NCBI RefSeq assembly: GCF_000003815.2
Contig: NC_049979.1
Coordinates: 9,068,050-9,132,049 of the forward strand
DNA from: Branchiostoma floridae
Taxonomy: Eukaryota; Chordata; Leptocardii; Amphioxiformes; Branchiostomatidae
DNA: 64,000 nt
Direction: 5' to 3'
The notes under the pieces are model-generated. The model saw nothing but the letters and a program-made list of their open reading frames with translations. It was not told the DNA's origin and did no database searches. Shown here piece by piece: positions 38,301 to 53,300 of this stretch. Position 1 is the stretch's first letter, and every line of letters begins with the position of its first letter. Made by a program: the position numbers and the translations under genes.

Positions 38301-41300
38301 ATCCTCTTCCATTGAGGAACAGAATAAAAATCAATCTTTCCTCGGGGCATTTGCCAATCTGGTAAGAATGCCAAATGTTCCATTCAAATTGTTTGACAAA
38401 GCCCTGAGATTCATCACCCAATAGAACCACTAACTGCAGGATGACCTCTACCTTGACAAGGTCGTGGCCCCTTCCATTTCCTCTCAGGCAGAACTAATTC
38501 TAGCACCACTCCATGCAGATGGCAGTGGGGAGTCAAGATTGTTGGAACAAAGAGTGGTCCATATTGTAGGACTTGTCTTCAGTAACACTGTACCCAATGT
38601 CTAGACAACACCACTACCTCTCATAGCAATAAGCACAGGTGCCCCCCATTGCATTCACATCCCACTTTCTGTACTGTAATAATGATTGTCATAACGTTAC
38701 ATAATGCAATGAGAATATAAGTGAAACGATATTGGCTGAGAAACAATTGTCCAACATGTGATCCAACTTGTAAGTGCCTGTAGGAAAACTTGTCACCTTC
38801 TTTAAGTTTAATGAAACTTTTTTGGAACAGCCCCAACCCTTGTGTTCTTCAAGCAAGAGGGACACCCAAGGTCAAGGTGTCAGGTCACTTTTATAGAGTT
38901 CCCATAATGCATGAATATGGCTATTGTGACCTTCACTTGTAGCACATATTTATGCCCAGCAGACCAAGAAAACTATTGGGAGGACTCAGAAATACTCCTA
39001 TTGACTGCCATTACATAGGGTGACAGGCTCTGGTCCCCAACCTGCTAACTGGAGTGTTGTATTTCACCCTTCTGGTTAGGAAGTAAAACTTCCAGGTCAG
39101 GAGGGTCAATTGCAGCCTGCACACTGGGTAAGTGTGACTAATTCTGCCTTGGGGTTTCTTCCAGCAGGCACCTGACTTCAGAACCTGTCAGCGTGTGCGC
39201 AAGTTAGACTCACACAAGCAGCACAGTCTTTCTGCACTGTTCCACAGTTTTGCAGTGGCATGTACAATATACATACAGCTTTCGCCCCACAAATCTGCCA
39301 TTCTTACAATCTCAAAGAGGAGGGTCAGTTGGCAAGGTCATAAACCTCCAAAGACACCATCCCAAAGTCCCAATGACAGGCAAGTGGGTGATTCTAAAGC
39401 TTTTTGCAACATAAATCACATGTCCCTGTCTTTCATCACGTTCCATGTTGTAATACTAGTGTTAAATTTCACAGTTGCTGTCAGGCCCAGTGATAGATGC
39501 TGTCTAAATGGGCTTGATTTGCAAAAAGCATCAACACACCAGTCAAAGGACGCGTGCACTGTGAAACAAAAAGTTTGGAGTGAGCAACATCTGTTGGTAC
39601 TATGTGACTGCCTTTGAAGTTTCTGCCAAGCCTGCTACCACTGCCTGACATTGTTTTCCACAATGCCTATAATCGCAGACCTGAAGAATCACAGCCAATT
39701 CAAAGATGAAGGATGAAAGGGGTTTCCGTTTTCAATAAGACAATGAAGACAACCACCTTACCAAGGGTAAGGCAGATGAACAAAGGCAAATTTCAGAAGG
39801 ATATTTCTCCTTTCATTTTCAAAACAGAGCTGGGTTGGACAGTGCCAATCACAACTTATTATGATCCAGATTTTCCATCAACTTAGCAAACAATACCAGG
39901 ATAATGTATAATGATGATGTAATTTGTCATTCTCTGACATATTATGTTCCGAGTTCTATCTCAGAAAAGAATATGTTTTCAGGTCAATCTTGCAGACAAG
40001 ACCTTGCCTGCTGTTGAAGACCATAAGACCTGTGATTCAACATGTCATCCTCAACAAGAAACCACATGCTACAATCTACTTGAGAAGAAAGAGCAAGTGT
40101 TACAGACGCTTGCTTGCAGCAGTTTAAGTTTTCTGCACAGCTGGCATGTTCAGGGATTTGCATACAGTACAATGTTTCACCACCACAACACTGGCCACTG
40201 ACCACTTGTGGATTAATTACTCCCTGGACAATATTGAAAACCATGTCAAGGTCAAAAAGGTCAAGGAAGTATAGTCAGGAAAGAACAAAAATTGGAGTCC
40301 CCCAGTGGCTTTCAGAGTACCCCACTGACCAATACTGGAGTGGTCAAACCATTGTTCTTGGCCATCTGACAGCAAAGGTCCTCCAGGCCATCAGCTGACC
40401 AACTGGACGACAAAGGTTGCCTGCCTTTGTGTTCCTCATTAGCATAATCCTATTGTAGCCCTGATCTTCCAGCGGCACTGATGGCCTAGTAACGATGGAG
40501 TAACGGTAATTTAATGAGTGCTTTGCTGAATAGGTGCAGCAGGTGTGGGGAGGGGGGCATGACTAACCTGATTCCAGAACTTTCGTAAGACTTTCCTGTC
40601 ATGCTGGTTGCCCCAATATGGCAGCACCTACGGAAGTACCAAAAACATTTATGTCATAACAGTCGGTTTTTGTTTAATACATCATGAAAGCATGAGAAAA
40701 GTCATCTGTTCTAGTCAGTGTAAAAAAGTTCTTTGTACAGAGTATGTAGTAAATTGTCAGACATATACTTTATTATGCTACAGAGCTCAAACACTATTGT
40801 AGATGTCATGACATTAGTACCCAGCAAAGCCATGAAATTTCAACCTGCTAATCAATAATCCAGCAGGTGTACTCATGGATTTTGAGATGGACTGCCGACA
40901 TTTTGGATTGAATACTAAAGACTTTACAGTCTAAAGTGGAAAGCTGGTTTTCAAAACAGTTGGAGCAGTTGCTGGATGTTGCTTATGTATGTAAGAACAT
41001 GTAGTGACTGTAGTTTCATGGCTGGGTAGAAGGCTATGCATGCAGACATGTCTGCTCAGTACTAGCTGTGAGTGGAACGTAGAGTGTACTTGCCTTAAAC
41101 TTTGGTACAAAGCGACTGCACTCCTGCTGCCAGTTGTGGAGTGTTGAAGCCGGGGCGATGACCAGGAAGGGCCCCCATATCCCCACACGCTGAAGGGACA
41201 CGGGGGAAGAAAGCAACATGTCAGCAAGACAGTAGGTTTTGATCTGAGAAGTCATGATCAAAGCTGAGGACAATTCTTTTAAATGGTGTCTACCACACCT

Positions 41301-44300
41301 TTACAAACTCGAGCAGAAAAAGTTCAAACAGTTTCTAATATACTTTCTTCACCACTGTACAGATGTTATCTTAGTCAGACAGGGATCTTTCAAGTATTGC
41401 CTTGGCAATCATGTTACATATCTTAATTTTATCACTTACAAAGATTCTGCAATGTGCTATACATTAGACAGTGTAAGTGTAATGGTTAATGTATATGATG
41501 ATGATATCTTTTCTTTGTTTTACAGTTCTTATTAATTAATGACCAAGGTGACCTGTTCATCATGCAAGAAGCCTTATATTTTTGCTTGATTTAATAGATT
41601 TACAAAACACAAAGCAGCCATACACAAAGGGCAGTGGTCACAGTCAAGTTGTTGCATTCACAATCTCATTAATAAATATGAGCGACCTGTACACTGGAGC
41701 ACTCTGACCAATCCCTGCTCGATCTCATCGTTTCTTTATAGAACATTTCAGTCCACTTTCATAAGACATGCAAAGTGAAAACTGAGGTCACTGTAACAAA
41801 TCACAATGGTGGGGGACAACCTGTTTCATTACTTCCAGGGTAGGAGGTCGTAAGATCGGGTTAAATGAGATGTTGGACTGTGGATACTGACAGGGAGACA
41901 AAAGACAGGCACGGGCCAGGAACAAGTGGCAGATGGCCTGGGCCGCTGGGGCTGAGGAAGGACTCATGACTTTTGTAACGATTGAACCAGTGGAAAACAT
42001 TCATTTGTGTAAGGCAGGGACAGGACAAACTTTCATCCAGCCACTTGTGAGTGTGTGCTCCTAGCCGGCTAAGCCGTTACAGTCTTTGAAACACTTCCTT
42101 TCTTGTACTTTATTGTGAGGGGGGACCGCTTGGGGTCTGAGGAGAAAGGAAGAATGACATCACCACTTCTACAAGGGTGGAACACAAGTAATGGGGATTT
42201 AATGAACCCAAGTGATGCCACGCTTCAGGCTGGTCAAAGCCCCCCTACTGGCCCTCGGTAACTATGCAAAATAATACAATTTTGTGGTGTGGACATGCTT
42301 CAGGACCTGCTCCAAAACACGCCCAGCGGGGGCCGCCATTATGTGAGGGCTCTTTGCGAGCAGCTGTCCGGGGTGCTAGAGCCGAAAGTTGGAGCAGAAG
42401 CGGAGGTTTTACCTCTGCCAGATGTGCGAGGAAAGCGATGCTCTGAACAGTCTTCCCCAACCCCATCTCATCTGCAAGGATGCCATTGATACCCTGAAGA
42501 ACAAAAAAAGTAATTAACTGTTAGGGCAAGGAAGTATTATGGTCAATGGATTAGCTAGAAGCTGTAGTTAGCTTCCATCCTAATAAACAGATGTTGATAA
42601 TGATCTGAATGACAATCTGATGGACCACTGGTGCTTTTATAGCAAGGCATGAAACACATGACGGGATAAGGTGTTTTATACGACCATTAGAACGGACTAT
42701 AAAAACATGATGGTAACAATAAAGAGGATGATTACATAAATGGTGATTGATAGATATTTTTCCTGATATGTCAAATCATTGATCGTCACATTAGAAGAAG
42801 GATGTTGAATAACAAGGGTAGTACTTTTACCTGATCATACAGATTGGCTAGCCAGTTCAAACCCTGTAATACAAGAAAAAAAGTTTTGTTTGTACCATCT
42901 CTACATTTACAAGAAAGTTGTTTCACAAGTTGCAGTAATAATAAAAGTAACTATACTGTTTACAATGTGTAACAGAGGGGTTACAAAAATTTATTTTTCA
43001 TTTATTTAGTTGTTTGTTTTGATGGTTCTGTCCATCTGTTTCTGGCACGGAGGCTGGGGCTATCACATCAGGAGGCCTGAACTTTATTCTGTCTTCAAAG
43101 TCTTCTGATGTTCTAAATCCAGGCTGGAGGAACCTTTCAAGATGAATCCGATTGGGCCCAGCTAACAATAACAGTGACAGGGTGAGAAATTATACATTAT
43201 TTCATTGATAGAAGCTGAAAGAATGATCAAGATTGATCTCCAGCCTAATCTGAGACCCCAGCATCCTCCGGGCACACGATGGAAAATCACGGAAAATTAC
43301 TGTAATTACGGGGCAGGTTCTCCTTTCTGTGGAGATGTGGGGGCGCTTGTAATAACAGAGGGAAGGGATAACTCTTTCTGTACATCCTGACTGCACAACA
43401 CAGAGGCATTCCAGTAGGGGACACAGGAAAATTACAGGTTTGCTGCAGCACCAGGGAGAGGCCAATTTTCCCCGGACTTCCTTGTCATGCAAATGAGCCG
43501 GGATCTGGCAGGAAGGACATATGGCAAACTTGAACCTAAGGCAGGACAGTGGACATTTGTCTTCCTTTGTTGATCACAGCACCCACACCCCTTCTGGTGA
43601 AAACAACAATCACAGCACCAGAATGGGAAGCAGAGCACTTCAGAGTGGGGTTGATTAAAACTTCCGTCGAAGCAGCAAGGCAGGACAGCTGTACTTGGAA
43701 AGCGTCAGCATGAGTTGAGGGAAGAACAAAAGGAGACACTTCAGAGCTTTTGTGCCACCAGAGTTTCTGTCCTAACAACAGCCTGGTTACCTCCTCCACC
43801 TCTGGGAGTGGGGGGGGGGGGGGGGGAGGGCAGGGTCAAAGTGAAAAGCAGGCTCTGCAGCAGCTGCATACAAAAGTAGGGAATAAGAATAGTCTCTTTA
43901 GGCTGGCACACGTGTGTGGTCATGGTTGATTATGGGTCCACGCGCGGCCACAACGGCATCAAAAACATCACAGTGGGCAGGCATAATGGGGCACTCAAAC
44001 CACAGAATTCCGGGGAAAATTGTTTGTACTGTACACAGCACACTTCCACCGTGCTGCACGTGGACAAAAATGCCACCAACAGTAAAACTAGCGACACTGG
44101 TAACACTTTTGTCCTGCGATTCTCGGGGTTTAGTCATGGTAAGATCACGTCTTTGGCTGACTCTATAAACTCTGTCGTGTAGGACGGATGAAATCCAGTC
44201 ATGGAAACAATGTACCGTCGGTACAAGAAAAAAAGTTGAGATAACATGGCCAATGAAACTGTATGTGCTGGCAACAGATTCTCTGTCAACTGTGGTCTTG

Positions 44301-47300
44301 TAACACTTGACAAGATCGAATGATGCTTGGTACACTTTCTATTCAAAAACAATTAAATGTATCAACAACAATGTATAAATAATGGTCACAATCAGTTGCT
44401 AGGAGAGAAATCCTGCAAAAGAAATATACGTACAAGCTGCCATTATGTCCTACCTTCAGCCTAAAATGACATTCTGACCCGGAAAGCTACGGTACAATTT
44501 TCTGCCATTTTCTGTTTCATAAAGGACCAAGGTCAGTTCTTTGACAAGTGCTTCCAATCTGCAGAAGGTAAATCATAGGACAATACAGGACTACATTTTA
44601 GTTTCATGGTTTCCAAACTTGACAGGACTAATATGTACCGATCTGTCGCTACAAGCCTCTATAGAATATATACATCCTTAGGGTCAAACTTTACTATCAA
44701 CTCCACAGCTCCAACTTGGTAACGGTTTTATAAGATAATTCACCATGCTAATGTATGCTTAGTACAAATATTATTATTGTACTTTCAAGTTTTTGTACCA
44801 TGCTTAATTATTAAACTACCCAATAAACTTATGTAGTATTCTTTAAATTATCGAGGAACAGCCTGGAGTGATTCAGGCAATGTGCCAGAGAAGTGGAACA
44901 CAATCATGCATATGGCAGATGTTTTTCTAGGCACGTTCAGTCGGCCAACCTCCAGACAATTTTCAATCCAGTCTTACAAAACAACAACAACAACAAAAGA
45001 AGCGAAGCGAAATTGTCTACCACTTCACCCTAGCCTGTAAATAGACCTTTGCACCTGAGTACAATAGAACCAGTTACCTTTGCAACATACAATTCACTTT
45101 GTGCTGAAGAACCTAAAAGTACTTTGTACATCCCTCAGAAAACTCTTCTGTTTTGTCTCTATAATTTTATTCTACCAGTAGATATGATCAGATACGGGGA
45201 TATATTCCTTTGTGAATTACATTGTCTACTCAAATATTCCTAGTGTTTTACATGAAAGATGCTTGGTCTGTTAAATTCTGCTCTAATTGGAAAATCTGCT
45301 GGTATATCAAATGAGAATATAAGTAGCAATTAAGCAAATATCTAACGTCACTTTGGTTGCCAAGTAGTGGGTTAAATCATATATTTTCTATCTAATCAGT
45401 CTGAATCGGCAAATTCCAGTCACAATCTCTAATTAATGTTTTTATGCTTCATGTGATGTTGCACATGGTTGACTACGCTTGACGCTAGAATATTAATAGG
45501 TCGGCATTTTGGGGAATAAAACAGGATATTTCCCCAATTAAAATCAATGAATACATGAATCATAATCAGCTCTGCACCCCCATCCCTGGGTGATTTCCCC
45601 CCATTCTGGGAATCGTTCCCCCAGTCTGTGGTTCCTTCTGAAATAGGACACTCCACGACTGTCACCACTAATTTCCCTCGCACTCTGTAACCACTGTTTA
45701 TTAATAAGATATGATGATGACATACAATATTTCCCCCATTTCTCCATGTGTATATGCATGAATGAAACATCCATGTCCCAACCATCCCCAAAAACTTGAT
45801 TTACATGGAATTAATCAGTACCGAACATCTGTCCGCGATAGCGCTGGTGAAGTGGCAATTCTTAGTCATTATTGTCTGCTACAGCAAAAACAACCACAAA
45901 TCAAAGTTGCAAACTGCTCTGCTGGGACCACAAGCCGTTCAGCCAGCCTTGAGCACAAATTTGTTGTGATTATGTTTGTAGAATGTGCGATGTTTACCCA
46001 GGGAGAGGGGAGGTCTACCCCACGTGTTGCTCCATCCCACAGGGCAGGTGGGGTGAAGTGCACATAATGGGACTTTATTACCTCGTGTGCCATTGACATT
46101 GCTTTATCAAATCTAGCACATCCGCTTATGTGTACCACAACAATGGAGCAAATATACACCTATATCTGACACCACGTGCACACACATTACTGCAGCAGCT
46201 AACGTGAGCTTACAATGTATTCTTGGCAGGATAACGTCTAAGCGAGGTATGATCCGGATTAAGTCTAAACATGCCCCTAGGCCAAGCCGCTTCATAAGGG
46301 CTGGGGTGTAGCTGATTAAGTCAGGTCACACAGCGTTGATGGCACCATCTTTATTCCAGTCATAGTACAGCATGTTAGAGCTAATGTATGAAGCACTCGC
46401 TGCCCTTGGAACAACACATGCACCAGTGTTATTGAAACGATTGGACAGCTGACACAGGCCAAGCCTTCCAATTGGTTTCATTCACATTCAAAATCGGCAG
46501 GTGACCTACCAAGGACAAGTGTGATCCTTTTGTTTATCAACTACATAAAAGCCATATTTGGAATTTAAAAAAAAACTGTTTCAAAAATTATAGTAGAAGA
46601 GATAAAATAAATGAAGGTAACTATGCAGTATTAACTGCATAGTTTAACCTGTCAATGGTCATAGTTGGCCGCCAAACACTTTCGGCAAAGAAGTTAAGAA
46701 ATCTGCAGAAGTTCATAAAGAAAATGAGTTAGATAAAGCTTGCGATCCAGTTGAAAAGGTGCATTTCATTTCATACTGAAAATAAAGCCTTCAAAAGAGT
46801 AGCTCTTTGAATGACAAAGATTTCCTCAGGCGAGGCTTCCCAAGACACAAGGCCTTCATGACTTCGTATAAAAATCAACTTCCTCTTCAATCATCATGAT
46901 CTCTCCATCTGACCAGGGAACCGACAACAGTCGCTGATATTATGATAAAGCGAGCAGTAAAAGGTAAGGTTGTAGATTGATGTGCAGAATCATGCTGACA
47001 TTGTGCCTGTCTCGGAGGATAAACCCGCAGCGATCGGGGACATTCACTTTAACTACACATCACCTCCGCTGTGATGCCAGGTGCTGATGGGACTGCTATT
47101 TGGAGGGGAGAAGCTGTTTTGTCCCAGAAGAGGATAATTGATTTGAAAGTCAGATTTGGGGGTATGGCAGGTTTGCTAAATAGACTGGTATCGTTCAAGG
47201 GCACAGAGTCTCTCCGGAGGTCCCATTATATTGTGATGATTTTACTTAACCTAGAAATACTATGCTCAATTAGGGAGATATGGTTTATTGCACTTGCAAA

Positions 47301-50300
47301 TCTATCTGAAGCAAGTTGTGAAAAATTGTTCTTCTGTCAAGTCTTGCATTTGAACCAAAGATAGAAAGCAGCATTCCATTGTGACAGGTGCACATGGTCC
47401 TGGATAAGAGAAGTAATTTGGTTTTGGCTGAGCAATTTTTTATGGCTGAATCTCCAATAATACTGAACTTCTAACAGTAACATTCCAGCTGCACAAAATA
47501 AATTTTGATACAGACGTAACATGTTTTTATGTAAAGTTTGTATCCATATTCAATTGCAAACTTTCAACAGTAAATTGCCTATTCTCACAAAGGCAGAATA
47601 CTATCTGACATTAAGGGGAGATCTCTTGGTTAGAACCCCAATCATACAAGTTGCAATTGAAGATCAGTTACATTTCTTAACCTTTCACCCTAAACTAAGT
47701 TATACTCACTCACTCACTCACTCACTCACTCACTCACTCAACTTTTCCTTTCTTTAGACACAAGAGAAGTTCTGACCTTGAGCTGGTAGGCCTTGAGCTG
47801 ACCGTTGAAAAACGAGGGTTGGGAGAGATCACCTTTCGCCATCATGGGGTTAGCCAGGCTGAAGGTTTCGTCAACTGTGGGACAAATAACGACAGTTTCA
47901 TGTCTGCTATATTACCTACATGAAAAATGGAGATACTGTTTTGGATGTGTCTGTGTGTCTGTGTTTTCACACATCTGTGGTCAGCACAAAGTCTGTATGG
48001 ACTGTGATGATATTTGGTATGTGTGGGTACGTCTTGGTCGAGTTTGGTGCCTCTGGCAGCGACCTTGTGAGGCGTGATGTCAACTACAATTGGTGTCACT
48101 CTTGGACGATAAATGAACTGATTGTTATATTACACAACTTTTCAACATTGTGACATAACTTGGCATGTATATAGAAAATTAAAATCAAGATTGTCAAAAT
48201 GAATGAAATACATACATACTGTGCATTAGTCCAGTATTTTCACCATTGTTACAACGATCTAAGACAATAATATGATTATTTGACTGGCAGGATTTACTTA
48301 TTTCATTTCAGTTTTTGCACATGACCTGTGTATTTTTCTACCTCTATCTGTGTAATGAAAAGTGACTTTTTAAATTTCACCTGCATCTATGAAGAAAATA
48401 TGCAGCGTTATGAAAAGTACTGTAGATGCATTTAAGTTTGCGGGGATTGAATTTCGCGGTAGCAGGAAAAAGGTCTTTTTGCGGTGGTTTTAAGTTCGGA
48501 GTAGCACAATGCACTGTAGTCTCTTACTGCCGTGTAAAAATGTTTGTGGAGGTTTCTCATTCGTGGTGATGCGGCCACCGCGGAAACCGCGAACATTAAA
48601 TCACTGCAAAAGTTTCTGCATTTACAGTAATGTTTGCTACATGTGCAGTTGTATCCAAATTACACATGAAAGGCATGTGGATCGATCACCATCACACTTG
48701 ATAGGTGGTTTTTGGGTCAGGTCAGGGCTTTCAGCTCCAGACAATTTTGCCTAACTTTCACTGCAAGAAAAGTTGCCTAACTCTTCTGACAACGAAGCAA
48801 TAATAAACATTCACAAACCTATTGTGCGATAGCAAGGATTGATACAATAGCAATGTTTTTAACAATACTCAGAAAATAGAAAATACCTACCGGTATCACA
48901 ATTACTTCAAACCAGATTCTGTCCCATGTATTGGGGGAGCTTCAGACATGACACCTCTAGTCTGACATCATGTACCAAACACATGGTGTGCTAGGCTAAA
49001 CATATAAATTGTGGTGCACCCACTTAGCACATTAAAAAACCTAGTTCAACCTGCTTATCTTATTTCTTATATGGTGATAGTCAGTGTCTCCAGGCACAGA
49101 AGTGATTTTGCAATTTTGCCTAACTTAACAGGGCAAAAAGCTACCCACTGGCTAGGTCTGCCTAACTTAGCCACCAGCACTGAGCAAACAATGGTGCTAC
49201 CATGCTGGGCGTTGACTGAACACAGGAAATGCTGTCAGGAGAACTGAAGCATTCCTACATCTCCTGGTGCTTCTACAAACTACAACTGCAGTCCACTTTG
49301 AAACTCGATCTTCTTTTGTCTGTCATCGTTATTCTGAATCCAAACAGATTAGGTTTTTAGTTACATATGCATCAAATTAAATAGATGACACCTCCTCTAC
49401 ATCAAAGAGAAAAGAGAGATTTCAGGACCCTCTATAGATGGTGACTTATTCTGAAAATATCTGAGATGCTGACCCGTAATCTGAGTACTCGAGAGAACCT
49501 CTCTCTGATAGTGAGTGACAAATATTTATGGAATAGCTGAAAATACCTCATAGAAACTTATATAACAACACTTACATTTTTCTTGATTGGAACGTTTAGA
49601 AGCAGCGACTTCTTCATCAAAGGCACGTTTCTGAAACATACAAGTGACGATACTTAAAAATTATTAAAAACTATCTAGTTCTAAAAGAGCCTCACCAGAT
49701 GATATAGCATACGGCAGAACTAGAAAAAAAGTTTTCTTCCATTTGCTGATAAAACGTATTTCCTGTCGTGAAAGTTGTAACGGTAGCATATAATGTAAAG
49801 CTCCAACTAGATTTTTCATAGAAATGTCTCATGTTCTCACTGTTCATTGTACTGTACATGAAAGGCAAGAAAACAAAGAAAACAGTAAAAGATCATGTTG
49901 TACATAAGCATACCTTTGCCTGGTGGGCATCATAAGCCTCCTGTGCATTCCGAAGAGCGGTTGCCTTCATCAGTTCACTGTCTGTGGAACAAATTTTGGA
50001 CACTCAGCGAAACTTGACTTCTGTTAGAAAATGACTTTTGACAGTTACCCATCACATAGAGGAACATTTTCTGAAGTGCCAACACAAAATCGCAGTGAGG
50101 CATTCACTCATGACAATTCCATGGTGATGGCTTAGTCATGCCCTCTGTCCAACAGAGTGAGTATTGCAGGTTTAGTCTACTTTGTTTTCAGCCCTATCTA
50201 CTTTCCTAAAAGATTACTTCAAAGGAGGTAAATTCTTGGGACTTTCAAAAATTGGCTTTCCTAGATTTCTTCATAGTTTCAATTGTTTTAGTACTTAGAA

Positions 50301-53300
50301 AAGACCATACTGAAATACATGTATCATAATTTGTTTAGATCTATTCATATTATTTATTTATTCATCTATTGATCAAAATTCTATTCAATGAATCATACTT
50401 TCTAACTCCATGCTGACATGATTTTCCTTCTCATGAACCATGTAACTTTAAACTATAACAGTTGTCAGGTACATTTCTGGGTGTTGTTCAAAGACTCAAT
50501 CTTTGTCATGTTTCACAATGAATATTTCCTGCAGCATTTCCTACGATACAAAAAATCTCTTTAATTTGATGGCATCAAAGGAAATCTATTGATTTGATGC
50601 CATCAAAGAAATACCTGTTCAGGTTTTAAGCTATCAAAATCAATGGGGAAAGAAAAAAGCTAAAACCTCCAATGATTTTTGACTTATTCACAACAAGCTA
50701 CAGCACCAGTAAACACTGCCTCCTAGCAACACAAGTGTGAACTGCAGCCTACCATAGTCATCCACTTCCAGCTCCATGACTCTGCCCTGCACCTGGACTT
50801 GGCGACGGGGCACTTTGTCTTCCAGCTGACTGAGGATTTCCTCCTGCCGTGAGTCTATCTCCCCACGTAACTTCTTTGCCATGAAGTGAGCATAGAGCTC
50901 CGTCTGGGTGATCAAGAAGTTCAGCTTCCGCTGCTGGCGACGAGCCTGGATTACACAAAAGAGATAAAGTATATCTGTGTATTCTTTGATCAATTCTTTA
51001 GAGAGACTGTTTTAAGCAGATAAAATTTGTGGAAACCAAGCTTCTGAAAATGTTAATAAGGCCGGGCTTCCAGTACTGAATGAATGGTATCTTTTGATTC
51101 AATCTATATCACTGTATAGATTTTCTAAGAAATAAAAGACGAAGAAGGTTGCCGGAGAAGGTCACTGCGAAAGCCCCTTTCACTGTAACCTACCTCTCTG
51201 AGCTCATCATCTAGCTTCCGTTGTTCCATGGCCTCTTTCTCTGCCCGCTTGCGATGTTCTTTCTCCACCTTCTCATACTTTTTCCAGAAGACGAGCATCT
51301 CTCGGGTCAGACGGCGAGCCCTTGGTGGTGTCTCTTTACAAACTCTCTGGGACTGCATGGCAGCTTTACGCACCTCTTTCTGACAAAGCTGAGCCATCTA
51401 TGAACAATATAAAGTGCATTAACAATAGGAATGGGGCTCATACCTGAGTTGATTTACACTATTTTTCGAAAAATATAAAGTATATTTAGAACTGTCAAAA
51501 TACATAAAGTTTGTATTCTGTCAGCTTCCTTATTTGCACTATAACTTAGAGAGGACATCTGCAAGCCCTCTGCAAGTCTCAATGTATATAACTCCAATGT
51601 TGACTTGGTTGTTTATTTCTATGCAACACAACTACATAAATAATGATTATATGACCTTACCTTTCTACAATTGGACAGCATGTTGTTGTGTGCAGATGAC
51701 CTTTGTCTCTGAGCCTAAAGTGAGGGCAACAGACAGGGAAAAACTGTCAAGGGTAGGAAGTGCTACAAAATATGTAGACTACTTCAAAGATAGAATCACT
51801 GTGCTTTTAAGTTTTCTTATTCCCCATCAAGTATGCTTACATTTCTGAAATTCAATACTTGCTCAAAACACAAACTCTTGCTGTCCACCACAGTTAATAG
51901 AAGTGTGCTTCAGTCAGGCTACGCACAAGCCAGTTAAAATGGTATCCTACTTCCTATCATTTTTATTCTCCTACTACGCTCTTCATTACGTTTCATTCTT
52001 TACCAAAGAATCCCTGATAGCAACATGAAACAGTCTTTTAGTTCAGTTAAGTATGTTTGACACTTCTTTCAAGCTTGCACAAGAGTGCAACTTAAGGACA
52101 GATTGAACAACACACACGGCCTTCTACATGGCACCGTAACCTTTGATCCACAAAGCTGAGAGACATCAGAGTCAAGGCTTAAATCCATCCATAAATCCCC
52201 CGACTTATCAATAATTCATACCTTATTGATCTCCTTCTTGCAGATGGCCAGCCAGACTTTGCGCCGACGTGCGTCTGCCTCCTTCAGGGTGAGAGTCCGT
52301 CTGCGTTTGGCAGCTTCCTGGATCAGGGCCTGGACCGTCTCCTCATCCAAGTCAGCAAGCTCCATCTAACCACACGGAGAGCAGGCATCGTGGTGACCAT
52401 GCCATCAGTCAACGACTTATGTGCCCACAACACACAACTACTTCTTCTTACAGAGACCATTCTCACAACTTCTGCTGGCACTTTCTGTTATCATGACTCA
52501 AAATACTGCCTGCAGGGGCATTTTTATGTCTACCTGCACTAGCTCAGACTATAGAAGTGAGTGTAGATTATCACTTTCTATACTAAGCAATATCATCTGA
52601 AATGCCTCACAAATAAAGGAATGAAACAGTTTCTACTTTGATCCAATGAAATCTATTTTTACAATGGTAGAAGTAAAAATTGTTGGTCGCTGGTGATCTT
52701 TTATCTTACCTGCACCAGTGCAGGTGTGCAGAAAAAAAAAAAGTCAAGCCCTATGTCATACAACTTAACAACCCACTCTTAGGACACCCACCCCCTCCTC
52801 TTCCTCCTCAGGTTCTTTAGACTTCTTCTTCATCTTCTTCATCTCCATCTTCTCCAGTTTCTTTAGCTTCTTCATCTTGGCTGCATAGATGAGGAACACT
52901 CAGTATACATGTCTTTGTAGCTTCATCAGAATAATTCCATGATTAACGCGAACCCAATTCATTGTGCATAAACAGTTCAACATGTTGCCACTGTCAGAAT
53001 AGCTTGACTTCTATTGTATAACGCAATATAGACGATATTAATCAGAATAACAACAAACATGCTGCATCATCACAGATACACTTCTCCTAATACTAATAGC
53101 AATTGAAAAACATATATGAGCTGTAAGCTACATCACTAATACCTTTCAGCTTCTTGTCCTCTTTTCGTTTCTTCTTGGGTCCCAGGATGAAGCGCTGATG
53201 CTCGTGGAACTTGTCATAGTTGGACAGTAACCCTGTGCTGTAGTACTGGTACTGCATGTTCTGAAAGTGCAGAGGAACCAGAAATGTAAATCAGGGGAGG

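Larger units (their letters stand above)
42864..47776. other. INO80 intron (4.9 kb)
   Basis: Contains a G-run at about 43811-43827, a perfect 11-bp inverted repeat at 46619-46644 and an ACTC microsatellite at about 47705-47740. Open frames up to 145 codons occur on both strands without family resemblance or splice context. Confidence 0.55.

Noticed and set aside
43898-44335. 145-codon minus-strand frame in the 4.9-kb INO80 intron
   Set aside because: No recognisable domain, no matching splice phase, and overlapping frames on the other strand.
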